From positions 18,611,318-18,675,317 of the forward strand of contig JABAKD010000009.1 in assembly GCA_012845835.1 (NCBI GenBank): DNA of 64,000 nt, given 5' to 3'. The stretch's first letter is position 1, and each line of letters opens with the position of its first letter. The position numbers and the translations under genes are program-made. Shown piece by piece: positions 11,671-26,500 of the stretch. Under the pieces are notes generated by a model. That model was not told the origin of the DNA, did no database searches, and saw only the letters and a program-made list of their open reading frames with translations. This DNA comes from Undaria pinnatifida. Its lineage: Eukaryota > Sar > Phaeophyceae > Laminariales > Alariaceae.

Positions 11671-13179
11671 ATCAGATGCCTGTCCCCCCCACCTGTCCCG
11701 TGTTTTTCCCATGGAAGCAGGCCTTCCAAGCCATGCAAAATCCAGTCTTCTTGTGTCCTATCCCTATATTTTACCGGTCCTCAGGGGGCAAGAGTGAGAA
11801 CGACACTATCTACTAGCCCACCCTGACGAACCATGAACATGCAGAACTATGTATGGGAGATTCAAGCCAACACCGCCGCGAACAATTAACAGAGCATGCG
11901 TTGATGTTGCGGCTGCCCAAAGCCCACTTCCACACCTCTCAACGGTGAGTCTACCAAGTCGCAAAGAAACAGCAAGAAGCAAACAAACAAAAGTCTAGTC
12001 GTACGAGGCCAAAGAAACGCGAAGCGCCGAAAACCATTGCCACATCACCAGTTACTAGTACCTGGTATTGGGGAGGCAGGCGAGAAGGTGTCGACGAAAA
12101 ACGGAAAGGTCACGTTAACGCCACATCCCCAGCGAGGGCGGGAAATGGGCGAAAATACATCGCTGAAAACTTTGAAGGTAGAACAAGACAACCACGCAGT
12201 CCTGTGCCACAACATGATCATTGAGCAGTCAAACCACACCCGGAAAACCCCCGGCTCTGATCGGGGGGAGGGGGGGGGGGGTCGGCAGGACAGAAAATTG
12301 AAAACAAACTGAAATCACGTTCCCGTGCCCCAGTATGAGCGACCAGGATACCCATATCGCCCCCGGCACTGAGCGGGGGGGGGTATATATCGGCCGAGCG
12401 AACAAGTATATATGGGACAAACAAACCCCGAACCTCACCCAGAAACTAAGAAAATGTCAAAAAACGAGGTCCCTGTGAGGAACACGACGACCCCCACACC
12501 GAGAAAAACGGAAAACTTGCAGAAAACAAGAACCCCGTACATACACAGCTCTCCGGTTGGTTGAAGTCGGGTAGATCGGGTTTGTCGTTGTCGTTGTCAT
12601 AATTAATAGCCATTCATTGCCGTTGGCGTTGTCGTCGTCGTCTTCGTGATCGTCTTCGTCCGACTTCAGTTGAAATACGAAATGCCACTTACTTATCAGG
12701 CCGACATCGAAACTATGGGTGGAGCAGGTCCTGTATCAGCATGAACGCTCATAGGGGGTTCCGTCGACGAGCCGTTCGGGTTTCTCGAGGCAAATGAGGC
12801 AGTCTAGACGGGAGATGAGACTATTATCCTCCTTGCGGAAGATACTTGTATGCTATGGCGATTCTTAATTTCAGGATCTCATATATCCTAAAGATAACTA
12901 ACTCTATAGTCTAATCCTACACGTGTATTACACATAAATGTATGCTCACCGCAGTTTCACAGATCATAATCAATCACAGTAGTGTTACATGTACTTACCT
13001 CTACGATAATAAGGGGCAGCAGTCGGTTGGAAATTGAACAACACGGTCTCAACACAGCGCAGCAGCCGGGGTCTAATTCCGGGTGGCTATCTCCACCGAA
13101 ACTGACCCTCAGGGGACAGGCCGGGTCGACATACACACGCACCCGTATACAACGGCAGCTTGCGCTGCCGGGGTTGTAA
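11671..13179. other. Intergenic, nothing recognised
   Basis: There is a short TCGTTGTCGTTGTC-type imperfect triplet repeat near 12580-12660 and G tracts near 12260-12280 and 12375-12382. I see no supported gene. Confidence 0.4.
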
Positions 13180-13375
13180 CGAAGACCACTGATAGGGACA
13201 GCTTACGCTATACCTACAATGGGACACGAAGGGTGCGCCAGCTAGCGTTGGACTGCGAAAGCAACTGAGTTAAATCGACACACGACGCATATGAAAATAC
13301 GTGGAAGTGTGGTGAGCTAAGCTTTATTTTTCCCCATCCATCCGCCGGAGGATAAAAAAAAAAAAAAAGATAAAC
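13180..13375 (+). repeat. Dispersed short repeat family 4, copy 1
   Basis: The sequence has TAGGGACAGCTTACGCTATACCTA, GGGACACGAAGG, ACACACGACGCATATGAAAATACGTGGAAGTGTGGTGAGCT-AAGCTTTATTTTTCCCCATC and a terminal A run (13358-13371). The same blocks recur in order at 36775-36965. The A-rich 3' end suggests a retroposed short element; its origin is unknown. Confidence 0.65.
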
Positions 13376-14920
13376 AACGCAGTTTCAGTTTCATTCAGCA
13401 GCTAGCAGCCGGCCCGAAGATGAACAGCAGAAAGAAAAACAACCTGCAAAACTGCACCAGGTACATACGTCGAAGCACCAACCCACGTACGCCCCCGCTC
13501 CCGTACACTACCCATGCAGCGCATACAACCATGGGCGGAAATGTAATAAAACTGTATATATCAATACAAAACAAGTTTAATGATCCTTATGATGTCGTTT
13601 ACATCGATATAACACACCGCATGCCATGGTTAATTGCAAGTTTAATTGTGCCACATGAAGATCGACGGTACCAGGCAACATCCCTTCCCTTAGCTTCCTA
13701 TGCCACGAACGGGAAAGAAGGGGACACGCCGTGTTCCGTGTCTCCTGCATCCCGTTGGGGCCATGAGCGCCGGCCCCATCAAACTCTGCTCGTGAACGCT
13801 CTCTATTTCCCTCAGTATGTAAAGGCATACCAGGTTCGTAGGTACCATGGTACACAATTGTACCCAGCCACCATGAGCCACTCTGAATATAAATATAAGT
13901 ATTTTTTTTCAATATGAATATCAATCGTTCCTTATATTTCTGTTCATTTTGGTACATATATATGTGGTACATGTATGTGCAACTCCCTCGATGTCGACCA
14001 ACCCGCGAACTGGCGTAAGTTGTAGAAATATCGGTCCCTCCAGCCTCCGACGAACTGGCGCGACTTGTAGAGGTCTCAGTCTCCAGCCTCCTGCCTCCAG
14101 CCTCCAGCTTCCAGGCTCGAGATTCGGAGACACGAAGACCACACGCGAAGGGAACCCATCGGATACAACGTGCAGCAAGTAAGTGCATGCGGGTGGCAGG
14201 CGACGAACGCGCAGCGCGGGGGACCTGAGACCTGAGACCCTCACGCGTGCTGCGTACCAATCGTAGCAGCTGTGCCTATCCCCTAGCGGCGAACGCCTCA
14301 CTAAACCCTATTTTTATCTTGATCGCTTACCCGTTGGTGTGACGATGCACCTGCCTGCCCAGCACATAACGACGAGCATCGAGCATGGCCACCATCACCG
14401 CCAAACAAACCGCGATCTCTTGCTACGAGATCGGTTTGCGGTTAGTTGTGTTTGTGAAAGTTGACGACGAACCGCGCGGGTGCTACCAGCAGAAAACCTC
14501 AAGCAAGGGCGAGACCTTGACAAGCTAGAAGAGGTGAGACGTCGATCGTGCTTTCTTTTCAGGTCAACCCACTCATCATCATACATAACAGGCTACAGAC
14601 GACACTACGCAGCAGGCAGACACCACACAGGTCAAACGCGTGCTATCCTGTGCAGCGTGTGGTGCTCAAGCGTGCCGGGCGTCATGTCCGAGGTCAGACG
14701 CGTCCCACCCCACGCGCTCGGCGGTATCTCTCGCAGACCTACACCATGCACGCGCGTTTTTCTACTTGTTTTTCGTGTGCATTATTAGAGACCGCTGACT
14801 ACGACGAGTTGAGCGCCGAGTGCGACCAGATATCCTGCAACCCACAACCTACAACAACCAAAGGGGGTGCCTTGTTCGCCATTGGAGCGCTCTTTGCCGC
14901 TGGCTGCCGTAGCAGTCCTT
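13376..14920. other. Intergenic, nothing recognised
   Basis: An imperfect CTCCAGCCTCCTGCCTCCAGC repeat lies at 14080-14112. No ORF has coding character. Confidence 0.4.
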
Positions 14921-15085
14921 GACAGTTCGCGCGTCCGACGCCGATGAAGCGAACTCCTACCGTCCCCATGGCGTTTAACTCGTATCATAGCCCTGGATAC
15001 CCGACAGTTCGCGCGTCCGACGCCGATGAAGCGAACTCCTACCGTCCCCATGGCGTTTAACTCGTATCATAGCCCTGGATACCCG
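14921..15085. repeat. Perfect 82-bp tandem duplication
   Basis: The 82-nt block starting GACAGTTCGCGCGTCCGACG at 14921 is repeated without any visible difference from 15003. Perfect identity implies a very recent duplication or an assembly artefact. Confidence 0.9.
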
Positions 15086-17460
15086 TATACGTTTTACCCG
15101 CTGGCGCTTGTCGTTTTTTTTCCATCCATTTTTTCAAATATCATGCAAAAACACCATAAAGACCATACATTTCATATAACAACACAGACCAAAAATCATA
15201 CATCTCGTACGATCATCACATGACGCGGACGGAGAGCACGAGGAGAGGGTTTGTTTGTGCTCAAATCATGGTGAACCCGAGGAGTTGACATGAATCGACA
15301 CGTTTTACTTCCGTTATGCAAAATATGAGTTCTACTTAGTGTGCATCACGTTATCTACGCGCATTTCATATACTAGCCTGAGAAGGTATTGTACCAGGTA
15401 CAGCAGTACAGCACGCGATGTCACAACTTTTAATCTAAGAAACTGGGCTCCAGTTAAGAATTTTGGCTCGACTTTGGCACGAAATCCAAGAAACCCATGT
15501 TTTATTCCTGAAATTAGCATTGATTGGGCACAACAAGCTGCCCCAAATATATGATCTGGCATAAATTAGAGTTTCCTATTAAGCGGTGTCGCCGGCTACT
15601 ACTACTACTTTATGGTCCCTGGTACCGGTACAATTTACCGACATTAAATAATGCATCGGATCGGATCGGCACACAAAAAAAGCTCAGCTGTTACGGCGCA
15701 CCTGACTCTCGAACAACTTGAAGTCGTACGTTTTTTTCAGCCATCATTGACCTCTGTCGTAAACCGACCAACCGTAGCAACGAGCGCTTATTATTTCTGA
15801 ACAAACTAAACTGGTAGATCAATCTGTCATTGTCAATCGCCAATAAATTTGGCTGCGTGGAATTTTTAAGCGACCACGAATGCCCGGTACAAAAACTCGA
15901 TGGTACACGTCATGCAGTCGACCGACGATCGACGCATGGACTTTAAAATCAAGGTGGTGGTGCCCATTGAAATTAAAAGCTATTGATATGCCAGGTATGT
16001 TGTAATTGTAACACGTATTATGTACTACGCACGAAGCGAGGAAATAGGTAGGAGCTGAGTTGGGTGTCCGATTCACGCACGTGCAACATACACGTCGAAA
16101 ATAACACACGCACTTAGTGTTCGAACTGCAACTACTACTACTGCTTGATGCTACTGCTGTACTCCTACTGCTTGTTGGCACTCGAGCGCCACGATATCAT
16201 GACCATTGAGGGACCCAGCTAGGCACAACGATCTAAAAAGCGACAAGCGCGGTCTTAAATCGACCTACCAGGGAAAACGTGCGTAACCAACCGTACACTT
16301 ACCATCCATCGTGCTGCGCGCGTGGCATCCATCTCTCCACGGTGCACTTCCGACGCGTCTCCTGCCCAGCCGCACGAGTTTCTTCTTGTGGCCAATGCCG
16401 TAATCGTCACGTTGATCGACACTTTACCCCTCTCTTAATGGTGTCCCAAGCATTTACTACTTTTCAAAAATAGAAGAATTTTGTATCATGCAATCTCATA
16501 CAAGAAAGAGCCTGTAAAAAGAGAGGCTCGCCTCAAGAATAAACTGAAAATGCTTCAGTTCAGTTCAGGGCTACTCTCCCTCTCGCCCTTGGATCATACA
16601 CCGAAGTACAAAAACAAAATAACTCCCCAAAAACCAACACCCCACACATTTTGTGTCCGTGTTAATTCGATTCAACCCAAGCTACTTCTGCTCGCTGCTA
16701 CTGCTGCTGATGACACGTCTCCACGACAGCACCAAATGAACAACAAATACATGAAACAGCAAAAAAAAATGCAGGAACAGACAAATCAGGCGCAAAACAG
16801 CGGACACAGACAGACAGACCATGGATGAACTGTTCGGTCCGTTCCGAAACAAAAAACAAGTGCATGTATTAAATTCACCAGGCAACAGACATAATCCCAC
16901 CCTACCCTGTCTGCTGTCCAGCCAGTCCGCCGACCTTGCCTCGTTACGTAGTCTATATCACTCTCCGCTACCGTTTCAAAATCACGGGACATCCATTAAG
17001 AAATACCGCACTCGCTACGATCTTGTACCGCACAACCACAAGCCAGCAACAGAAAAAAAAACATTAGAAGGCCATCACACCGTCACACAGTCCTGCCCAT
17101 CATCACCCATAATCGACCAACTCCCGTGAGAGGACCAGAAACGAAAGAACGAGAAGCTGCCTCAAAGAGGCGTGCCCAACAAACACGAGGCAAGCACGGG
17201 ACTTCAGACGGGAGCTAGCCATTAACAGTGAACAGCTAGGAAAACTAGGCACATAGAAAAAAAAACGACAATACTACGAACCACCACGGCTTCGTAGTCT
17301 CACTACTGTACGTTACCTACCAGGCACGCATGCATGCCTAAGTACCCGCAACAATAACAAATTCACCCTCCCTCCCCTGCTGCCAAAGGAATCTTCATCT
17401 TCTGGGAACAACGCACGGGCAACTTCATCACGCAACAATTTACATCCCGATGCCCCCCCT
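15086..17460. other. Intergenic, nothing recognised
   Basis: Only short ORFs without domains are present. Confidence 0.4.
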
Positions 17461-17556
17461 GTCCTCCCCCCATCTCCCCCCTGCCCGCCGGGGACGCGAA
17501 GAGTGCCTGTCCTCCCCCCATCTCCCCCCTGCCCGCCGGGGACGCGAAGAGTGCCC
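17461..17556. repeat. 48-bp unit duplicated in tandem
   Basis: GTCCTCCCCCCATCTCCCCC...GACGCGAAGAGTGCC occurs at 17461 and again at 17509 with a 48-nt period and no visible change. Confidence 0.85.
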
Positions 17557-19213
17557 CGTTCCCCGTAGCCCTTCGTAGAATAGAACTGCAGAAACTAATC
17601 CACGCAATTTTCAAGTAACTTGTCCCCCAAAACGGGAGTGCACTTCTACACAGGTTAAGTTAAACCCACCACCAACCTTAACCAAGCTACCCTGAGATGG
17701 AAATCACCATACACCCCCCCAAAGAAAACGCCAACCCCCGAAAAGAAAACGCCACCCCCCCATAGAAAAGGCTTCCTCCGTGACACGCCTTGTCAGAATA
17801 TAGGAGAACTTCCTAGCCATGGTGAAGAGTTACTCGTTGCTTCTACTCGTACGCGTTTTTGATTATCAAGACGCCTGAGATATTATAGGCCGACGGCCAT
17901 CCCGCCCATCTATCCATCCACCCACCCCTCCCTTCCCGACTCTCTGTTCATTCGTCAACGCCACAAGTCGAAGACGAGAGAAACAAAAGACGTATCCGGG
18001 ACGAACCGTATTTGTACCCGGCAACAACTTTACCCGGTACGAATCGTGCCCGGTGAGACCCGTACCCGGTACGAACCGTGCCCGGCAAGACCCGTACCGG
18101 TACGATTCGTACCGGGTGCAAACCGAGACGGTAGAATAAAACAAATCATACCCAGCCGGCCGGCCTGCCCCTATATCACGCGCAAGCCCCAGCGCTCAAT
18201 CAAGCCCCTAGACTTTATTTTTGCCGCTTTTGCTTTCACCTTCGTCTGAAAAGGAAGCCTAACCCATAAGACGCGATCGCGTGACGGACTTCATAAAGTA
18301 TCCATCAATAATCAATAGTGTGTATGATGCGCACACGCGTTGCGTTGTACCCCATGAAACACAGCAGTCGGCCGGTAACTTACCACGAGTGTGTCCGAAA
18401 CACAGCGATCGGTCGGTGAGATACCTCGGTAAGATATCCCCGACATTACGCCCTGCCACAAAAAAACTTATAACCGCCGATGAAATATTTACGACCCGAA
18501 CAACCAAAACCGAACCGAAGCGACCCCAGTCACGGACGGACGGATAAATACAACCCCCCTCCGTCTACCCATCTGATTATGTGAAAATTGACCAGTCCGC
18601 GAACAGTAACCCTCCCCGCCCCCCCCGTCTTACTCCCGCCTGCTCTACCCGGGGAAACCTCGCGACCACCTACAGCAAGAAACATCGAAACTCAACCATA
18701 CTTGACTCCATCCATCCATCCATCGGAAAGATCGACGCACTAGAAAATAAAACTACGAAAACACAACAAAACAAAAAAAATATGCTAAGGCCAAGCCAGA
18801 TCGCAGAAAAAAATGTTCGACGAATGACCCCCCTCCTCCTCCCCTCCGTCCCCTGACCCCCCCCCCCCCCCCCCCAATCCACTCCATCCGTTCATTTAGA
18901 AACCTCTCCAGATGCGCGTGACAAACTCCGCCACACGGCCCCCGTGACCCCTTTCAAACGACACTCGCAATTTTGGGCACACGGCACTTGAAAATAGAGA
19001 GGGGTCGTTTTGGTAGTGGTGATAAAAAGGAATACCTCACCAGGAAAATCGGAGGGCAACTCCACCCGTCCCCCCACCAGCCAGCCCCACTCCTTTCCCT
19101 TTCCCCATCGAAACCGCTTCCTTCTCCCTAAAAAAACTCAAGAACTGCCACCCACCTCTTTGGGGACGAACTACTCAGAATTACTATAGGAAATTGTAAC
19201 ACGGGGTAATTCA
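17557..19213. other. 3' flank of gene C, no gene seen
   Basis: This lies downstream of the gene C stop codon on its strand. It includes a cluster of imperfect ACCCGTACCCGGTACGAATCGT repeats at 18000-18120 and a C run at 18858-18874. Part of it is presumably 3' UTR. Confidence 0.45.
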
Positions 19214-22200
19214 TTATGCGTCGACGTGGTAATCATCAACGCCGTCGCTACTGCTCCTGCTCGTCAAATCGCTCATGGGGCTCATGGCCGCCAACATCTC
19301 GCGTCTCGCGCTCGGCCACGTCGACCCGTTCGGTATCGTGATATCGCTTCCCCCATCCCCTCCAAACTCCGACCCGTCGGCCGCGTGCGCCATAGCCCTT
19401 GCTATCTCTGCCCGATCGTACATGGGACTCTCAGACACGCGGCCCGTCGTATCGGGTGCCGTCTCTGGTGTTGCAAGGTTAGTGGTCATCGATGGCAGCA
19501 CTGAAGCTGGCGTGGCGGAGATGGGAGGCACCCGCAAAGTGCCCGAGGCGGGGGGTGGTATGGATAAGGGGGATAAAGGCTCGGGGCTCTGTTGATTCAT
19601 ATCGCTTCGGGAGAAGGCCTTCTCGCCGGGCCCTCGGTAAAGTCCTGGATTTGGTAAAAAAAAACATGCGGTGGTAAGGTAGGAGGCAAGGGGAGGCACG
19701 GTGGGGCTGGGTGAGGCTAGGTGAGGTAAGGCAATGAAAGGTGACGGAAAGCAAGGCAAAGCAAGGCAAAGCAAGGCAAAGGGAGGCATGGCAAGGCAAA
19801 CCAAGGCAAAGCAAGGCGAAGCAATGCAAAGCAAGGCAACGCGTAGCAAAGCAAGGCAGCGTATAAGGGAAACCCTCTTTTAGTAGCGACAAATACGAAA
19901 CACAATACACAAAAGTACCAGAACAAACTCCACAGAGTCGATCTACGAGCTGCATTCGACTCGCAGGCGAAAACAAATAACGAACCCCCCTCCCGCCCAA
20001 ACAAAGCAAGGGCTCACCATCTTCCGGAGTAGGCAGCACCAAGCCGGGTAGGTCATCGAGAGACGACCCCATCGGCGAAACTGCCGTTAGGTCCTCGGCA
20101 TCGTCGCTCCCCGCCTCTCCGAGCGCCCGCTCTCCATCATGAAAGAACGCGCTAGGCGCGTCACCCATGGCTTCGTCGCACTCAGACTCTGCGGCACTGT
20201 CATCCTTATTTTCCGACGAAGATCCCGACACACCGCCCTTCTTTCCAAGGAACAACGAGAACGCGTTTCTCAGCGAAAACCCGGACGACCTTGCTGGCGT
20301 CGCATCTACAACAGCCGTTGGCTCCGAGGCAGGCGCCACGTCTGCAGCTGCTGCCGGTGTTGCCAAGTCGGGTCTCCCAAGCGACAGCGGCGGCGTCTGC
20401 TCCCTCATCGACATGGGGTCATCGTGCACACTCTCGAGATCTCCTAAAGAAGCCAAGCCATTATCCCTGATGGAGGCGTTCTTCTCCTCGTACTGCAATA
20501 TCCTAGCCCTAACCCCAACCACCAAAGTCCCCGCCGTCGGAGCACGGCAACTTTCGCTTCCGCTCCAACGAGCGCCTTCCCCAGGCGAGACCAACGCGCG
20601 CTCTTGCCCCGCCCTCTCCACACCAACTTCTTCCACCTCCGCCTTCTCCTTCGGCATCGACGCCGACCTTGCTGTTGCCGTCGCTGCCGCATTCGCCGCC
20701 GCTCCCTCTGCTGCTGCCGCCGCCGCTGCTGCCCCCGCGGCCGCCGCCGCGGCCGCCGCCACTGCCTCCTCATCACCCACCTTCACACAGGACCTCGCCG
20801 TTTCTCCCCGCGGCGGGGGCGAAACGTAACTCGGTGAAAGCATTGCACGGGACAACGGAACCCCTTCCTCCAGAGGAGGAAGACGTCTCCGCTGCTCGGG
20901 ACTGCCCGCAGACGGGGCTGGGATCGACTCCACCTGTCCAGCCTTTGCGATAGCCGCAGCTAACAGCATGGCGGGATCGCGAGAAATTCGACGACCGCCG
21001 CTGTTGCTGCCTCCCGCACCGCTCACCGACGAGGCGAGCGAGCTGATATCGCTGTCCGTGTCCGAGTCGCTGAAAAAGGCGTTGTCTTCTCCGGCAACCT
21101 CCGCCACAGGGGTGAGATCCGGGGTGATCGTGCGTCCGCGAGAGAACGCGATCGCCCTATCCAAAGAAATCGGTCTCGACGACGAATTGCCACGTCGATC
21201 CCCCGGCGTACCAGCGCCAACACCACCACCACCACCCCCGCCGCTACCGCTGCTGGCAGGCAAGCGCGCCAAATGGCGGTTCACGACAGACGTAATGCTG
21301 GCCCGACCTGGTTGCTCGTCATCATCGCTTTCACTGCTTACCTCGGGAAGGCGGCTTCCGGGCACCGACGACAGATAAGACGACGCCGACGTCCCCGAAG
21401 AATTCGAGTGGCTCCCCGTAGAATCGGAGGTGACCCAAGAACCGCGCGATGCCGTGGAAGTTTCGCCTCCCGCCGCAGCCGTCGAGGTAGAAGGATCTTC
21501 CGTCAAGCTCAGGCAAGCGAATCCCGACAGAACGCCTCCCCAGGACGGGAGCTCCTTGGGAACGTCAGACGACCCGTGCGCGCCACGCCTACCGCCAGCG
21601 CCCCGACGATTCCCCGTGACAACTGTAACTCTAGCCTGTCCCCCCTCACCACCACCACCACCACGACCACTAAGACCACCCCCGTCCTTCTCTTTCTGGC
21701 TGAGTTGGTTCTGGTTGGGTGGAAGAGGAGGCATGGACGGTGGCGCGCCGCTCCCATGGCTGTCCTCGCTCTCAACGCTGCCAGTGCTCCTCCGACGCGG
21801 AGAAGAGTTGGCAGAGTGGGGGGGGCGGTACGTAGTCTCCGGGAGGCCAACATTGGCCGCCGCCACCGCCGCCGCTGCCGCAAGCGTTGACATAGTGACC
21901 GCGTCCGTGGAATAGGCCACCGCCGGCTCCCCTTTAACCCCACTCGCGAAAGTCGACGACGAAACATCCGACCGCTCACAAGGCGTGGGACACCTCGCGG
22001 GCGTCGAGCACGGCGACATCTGGAACTTACTCCCGCTCGCGGAGCACGCCCTCATGTGAGCACGCTGGGATGAGCCATTGCCACCCCTTCCCCCGCCTAT
22101 ACCGGCCATAGCATCCTCTGCATCTAAATCGATCTCGTAAATCGGGGAGCTCAGGGGTGTAGAGCGGCCGCCAAAGTGGGTGCGAAGGTATCGGGTTGCT

Positions 22201-23514
22201 GGGCTTATCCCGGGCTCGCTATCGGGGTTGTTGCCGCGGGAGCTGGGACCCATGCTCGATACTGTGGCGGTGGATGTGTTGGACATGTGCCTATCGAAGA
22301 CCCCTGGCGCCGATGGTTGGTTGAGCGCCTCGCGCAGTCGGTTGAGCTCCTGGATTGGGTCGGTTGGAAAATAAGGGAAGTCGAGTTGAAGCAAAAAGTC
22401 TAAATTATTGGAATTAGTTGAAAGTTAGAAGTGGTGGAATGAAAGTCGAACGGTTGTTCGAAAAGGTTAAAATTTGAACATGGTTGATTCAACCAACCGA
22501 CCACACGACAGAAGGGGAGGGGGAGAGAGACCCCCGTGCAAACGAGAAGATATCGGAGAGGAGGGGAGAGGACGGAACAAAACAGAAATAACGAAGGGAG
22601 CATGCAAGCATTACCTCCACCGAAAAATCGGCAACCTCGTAGCAAATTATACTTGCGTACGTACAACTAAATCAGCTCCTGCTACAATAATAGTAATAAA
22701 ATATTATCTACAATACTTCGAAGTAGGGTCGTAACGATGGAAAACATGGATCGGGTATTTTCACCATTAGACCGAGGTCAGCTGCAGAAGTCCGAGAGCA
22801 AAAACTAGAACAACCCAAAAATACAACGATAGTCGTCCTGGATGTTTAGCGTGAACCTTACTCCTGCCTAAAATATCCCACACCAGGTACGTGCAGTACG
22901 AATTTCGAACAGTGTGTGCCGAAAAAAAACGAGTGCAGTTCTGGAGGGTCAAAGTACCAAAACACGAGCGAAAACGAAAAAAACATAAACGGATTTGCTA
23001 ACCTTGCGCGGGCTACTGATTGCTGTGCTTGGCGACACCCCGGCTGCCATTTCCAAGGACTCCCGCACCACCGGGTCGTTGGTGTGCTGCACGTTAGCGT
23101 TAATCTCGTCCGTCACCTGCCACTTGGACTAAAATGAATAAAATAAAACACCAAACGAAACGGCGAAAAAAATGTTGAAAAATAAAACCACGAATATACT
23201 CGGTCCGTGTTATCATAGAGCGTGTGAAGCCATGCGGGCGGGCGAGGGAGGGAGGGAGGAAACAGGGAACAGGGGGGTGGATGCGTACTCGTTCATAGTT
23301 CTACTTAAAGCTTGTCCCCACCTATAAATAAGTTATATTGGGGGGCGTGTTATATCCCGTTTCCTGTTGGCATACAGCAATAAACCGCGGATTTTATTTG
23401 TTGAACGAAATTGAGACAGAACTTGGCAACAAACAAACACATACTAAGTACATGTTAAGATTCTCCAGTGGAGAGAAAATAAAACATGTAAAAACGGTTG
23501 ATTGTTGTTTGTTG

Positions 23515-23546
<32 letters not shown>

Positions 23547-26500
23547 GGTGGTGTTTTTCTTAAAATAATTCAGTATTGACAGTCCGTGGTCACAGGACAG
23601 GCTACAGTACCTCTTGGAGCCATCGCCATTAGTAACTACTAACATTAACTAGACAAATTCCCTTTCTTTGACACTTCAAGGGGAAAAACATGTGACAAAA
23701 AAAAAACGATTTGAGGATTGCAGAATCGGCCATACCAGGTACCAAACAGCCCGAACTGCTGGGCAAGCGGTGTCTCCGAAGCGTAAAGTTAGCAGGCATA
23801 CGACACGTACGCAGCAGTATGCTGATACTTGTATCTTACCGCCGCACACTCTTATTAGTATACTAATCCATCGAAGTACAAGTTTATAAAATCGTCCTCC
23901 ACGTACGCGTTATTTACCGATGGAACTGATGGAACTAAATGGATCCTAACAGGAAGGGGTAAGCAGCCAAAATCGAACTGGCGCAAAATCAAAGTGCAGG
24001 CATTTTACTCACCGGAGGCTGTGAGGCGGCCTCACTGTCTCCATCGCCAGACGACCCCCTCAGCTTGCTCAACCCGGCCCTGCCCCGGCCCCCCTTCGCA
24101 CTCACTCCACTGCTTCTACTGCTGCTGCTGCCACCGGTGACACCGGTGCGGCTGCCGGTGCCGCTGCCGCTGCCGGTGCCGCTTTTGCCGTCGGCCGCGG
24201 CCACCACTTGGTCCTTGTAGTCGAAGGTCTTGGCAGTGGTGTAGAAGGGACTGACGGCATGGTGGTGACTGCCTCGGCTCGATCCCGACGAGATGGAATG
24301 GTTCGCGAACTTGGGGGAAATGGGAGCGCTGCGGTAACTAGAGTCCCTGCAAGGACAACAAGGGGGAGAGAGAGAGAGAGGGCGGGAGAAAGAGAGAGAG
24401 GGGAGGAGAGAAAGGGAGCGAAGGAAAGGGGTAGAAGTCCGAGGTCACACAGAATGACTCAAGTATAGAGTGTTGTTACCGACGGACTGTTTTGAATCTG
24501 CCGCGGGAGTCTTGCTCCATGTTTTCTCCGCGGAGAGGAATGCCAGAGGTACGTGACCGCGACCACAGAAGCGCGGGAAGGATCAAGGAGGGGGCGGGGA
24601 AGAGGAGGGAGGGAACAAAAACATTGCCCCCCTTCGCCTCCCCCGAGGCAACCAACCTACCGAACGAAGTTCTGCTCTCAACTCCTAACCAACCGAGGAC
24701 CCCCCCCCCCGCGCCCACCTTTTCACCCCCCCTCCCCCCCCCCCCCCGCCCATCCTACCCCCCCCCCTCTCCCGTAAGCCTGCGCCGATCTCCCCTGCCA
24801 CTCCCCCGTCATTCACCAACCCAATTCCCACCCACAACCCAACCTAACTGCCCACCTAGATGGTCCGAGTCCAAACTTGCGCCGCCAATCTGCTTCTCCT
24901 GGAGACGGTGGTTCGAAAGGTCCGGACACCCCGTCCTTCCCAAGATCGGCGGTGTTCACAGGGGGGGGAGGGGTGCGTCTCCCGCTCGTCACAGAGAACG
25001 CTCTGAGGGGTGACATGTTGGAGTGGCGGCTGACGCTGTTGCTGTTGTCGTGGCTGCTGTTGCTGCGGCTGCTGCTGCCGCTGAAAGGGTTGACGCTGTA
25101 GCGTTGCTCGAGAGACGGCGAACGCTTCTTGCGCTGCGGAGTTTTGTCCTTGGGAGACCTTTGCCTCGTTCTCCTGGGGTGAATGACGTTGTTCGTCTTT
25201 ACCTAAGGCGGGCCACGGTATCATAATGCCATACAAGTATCAGCATCAACAACATAGTCAGTATCAACCCCAACGACGGAAACGAAACTAATTGTGGAAG
25301 CACCGAGACAATAACAAAAAAAAAACATCCTCTTTCCGCTTGTTCGTGAAAACGGCATCAACGACATCAACGGCATCAACGACATCAACGACATCAACTT
25401 CAACGACGTCAACAGCATTATTTTTAAGAAGCGCGTATGCCACTGTCCTTTTAGTACTGGGGAAACAAATACCACACTACCAGCACGACCGTATTCAGTA
25501 TTTATAGTTCCAAGTAGTTTGCCCTCAATTTAGTACTGGAAAAACAAATACCCTGGCATCGCACTATTTACTCTGTTGATAGGTCCAGCTACCTGTAGCT
25601 TGACCGCCAAAACGATACGATACGATACGATACGATACGACGCGATAAATCGGATCGGATCAGACCGAATGGCCTTGGACACAGCAAATACGATACGATA
25701 CGACACGATAAATCGGATCGGATCGGGCCGAATGGCCTTGGATACAGCAATATGGTCTGGACAGACCAGATACGATAGGACAGAAAGGGTCGGATACGAT
25801 CGAAAAAATCGGGTCAAATGGATCGGATGGGATGCAATATACAATAGGTCGGATCGGATAGGATAATATCAAACCGAAAACGATACATCGAGTTGTCAAC
25901 GATAATTTCGGATCACATACGCTACGATATATCGGGGTACGATATATCGGATTGGACAAACCTACCCCGCAGCAGAAGCAAAACCCGAGCCAGCAGCCCA
26001 AGACCAAGACCGCCATCGCCGCCGTGATGAGCACGAACCAGAACAGCTTGTCTTCGGAATCGTCTACCTCTGCCGCAATGGAGTCTTCGGTCGCCGCGGT
26101 CTCAACAGGGAAGATTGACGCGTACGAGCCGTCTCCAGCCGGGCAAGTGTCGTCTTTGCACTCGTCCTGCCAGAACGAAACCTGAGCAGACGAGCGAAGG
26201 GAGAGTGCCAGTAGGGGGGGTACGGGGGGTAGGAAAGGGAAAGAGGAATTGAGACGCCTCAACGATCTGGATTGTTTTTTGGTTTAGCTTAGTCTGTTGA
26301 TGATAATGGCGACGGTGACGATCACTGTCGGAACCATCACGACTATCATCGCATGGGATGATCGACGACATCATGACCTTGAGTAGGATCCCATCATCAC
26401 AATGGCATGGCGTCAATCACTACCTGGTATGCCTCGAAGTATGATAGCATAGCTGAAGCAAGTCGCGCATCCGGCAAAAAAAAAAATAATAACGTGAAAC

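Noticed and set aside
20167-21979. Ala/Pro-rich plus-strand frames
   Set aside because: Shadows of the large tail exon (22349-20018) of gene C.
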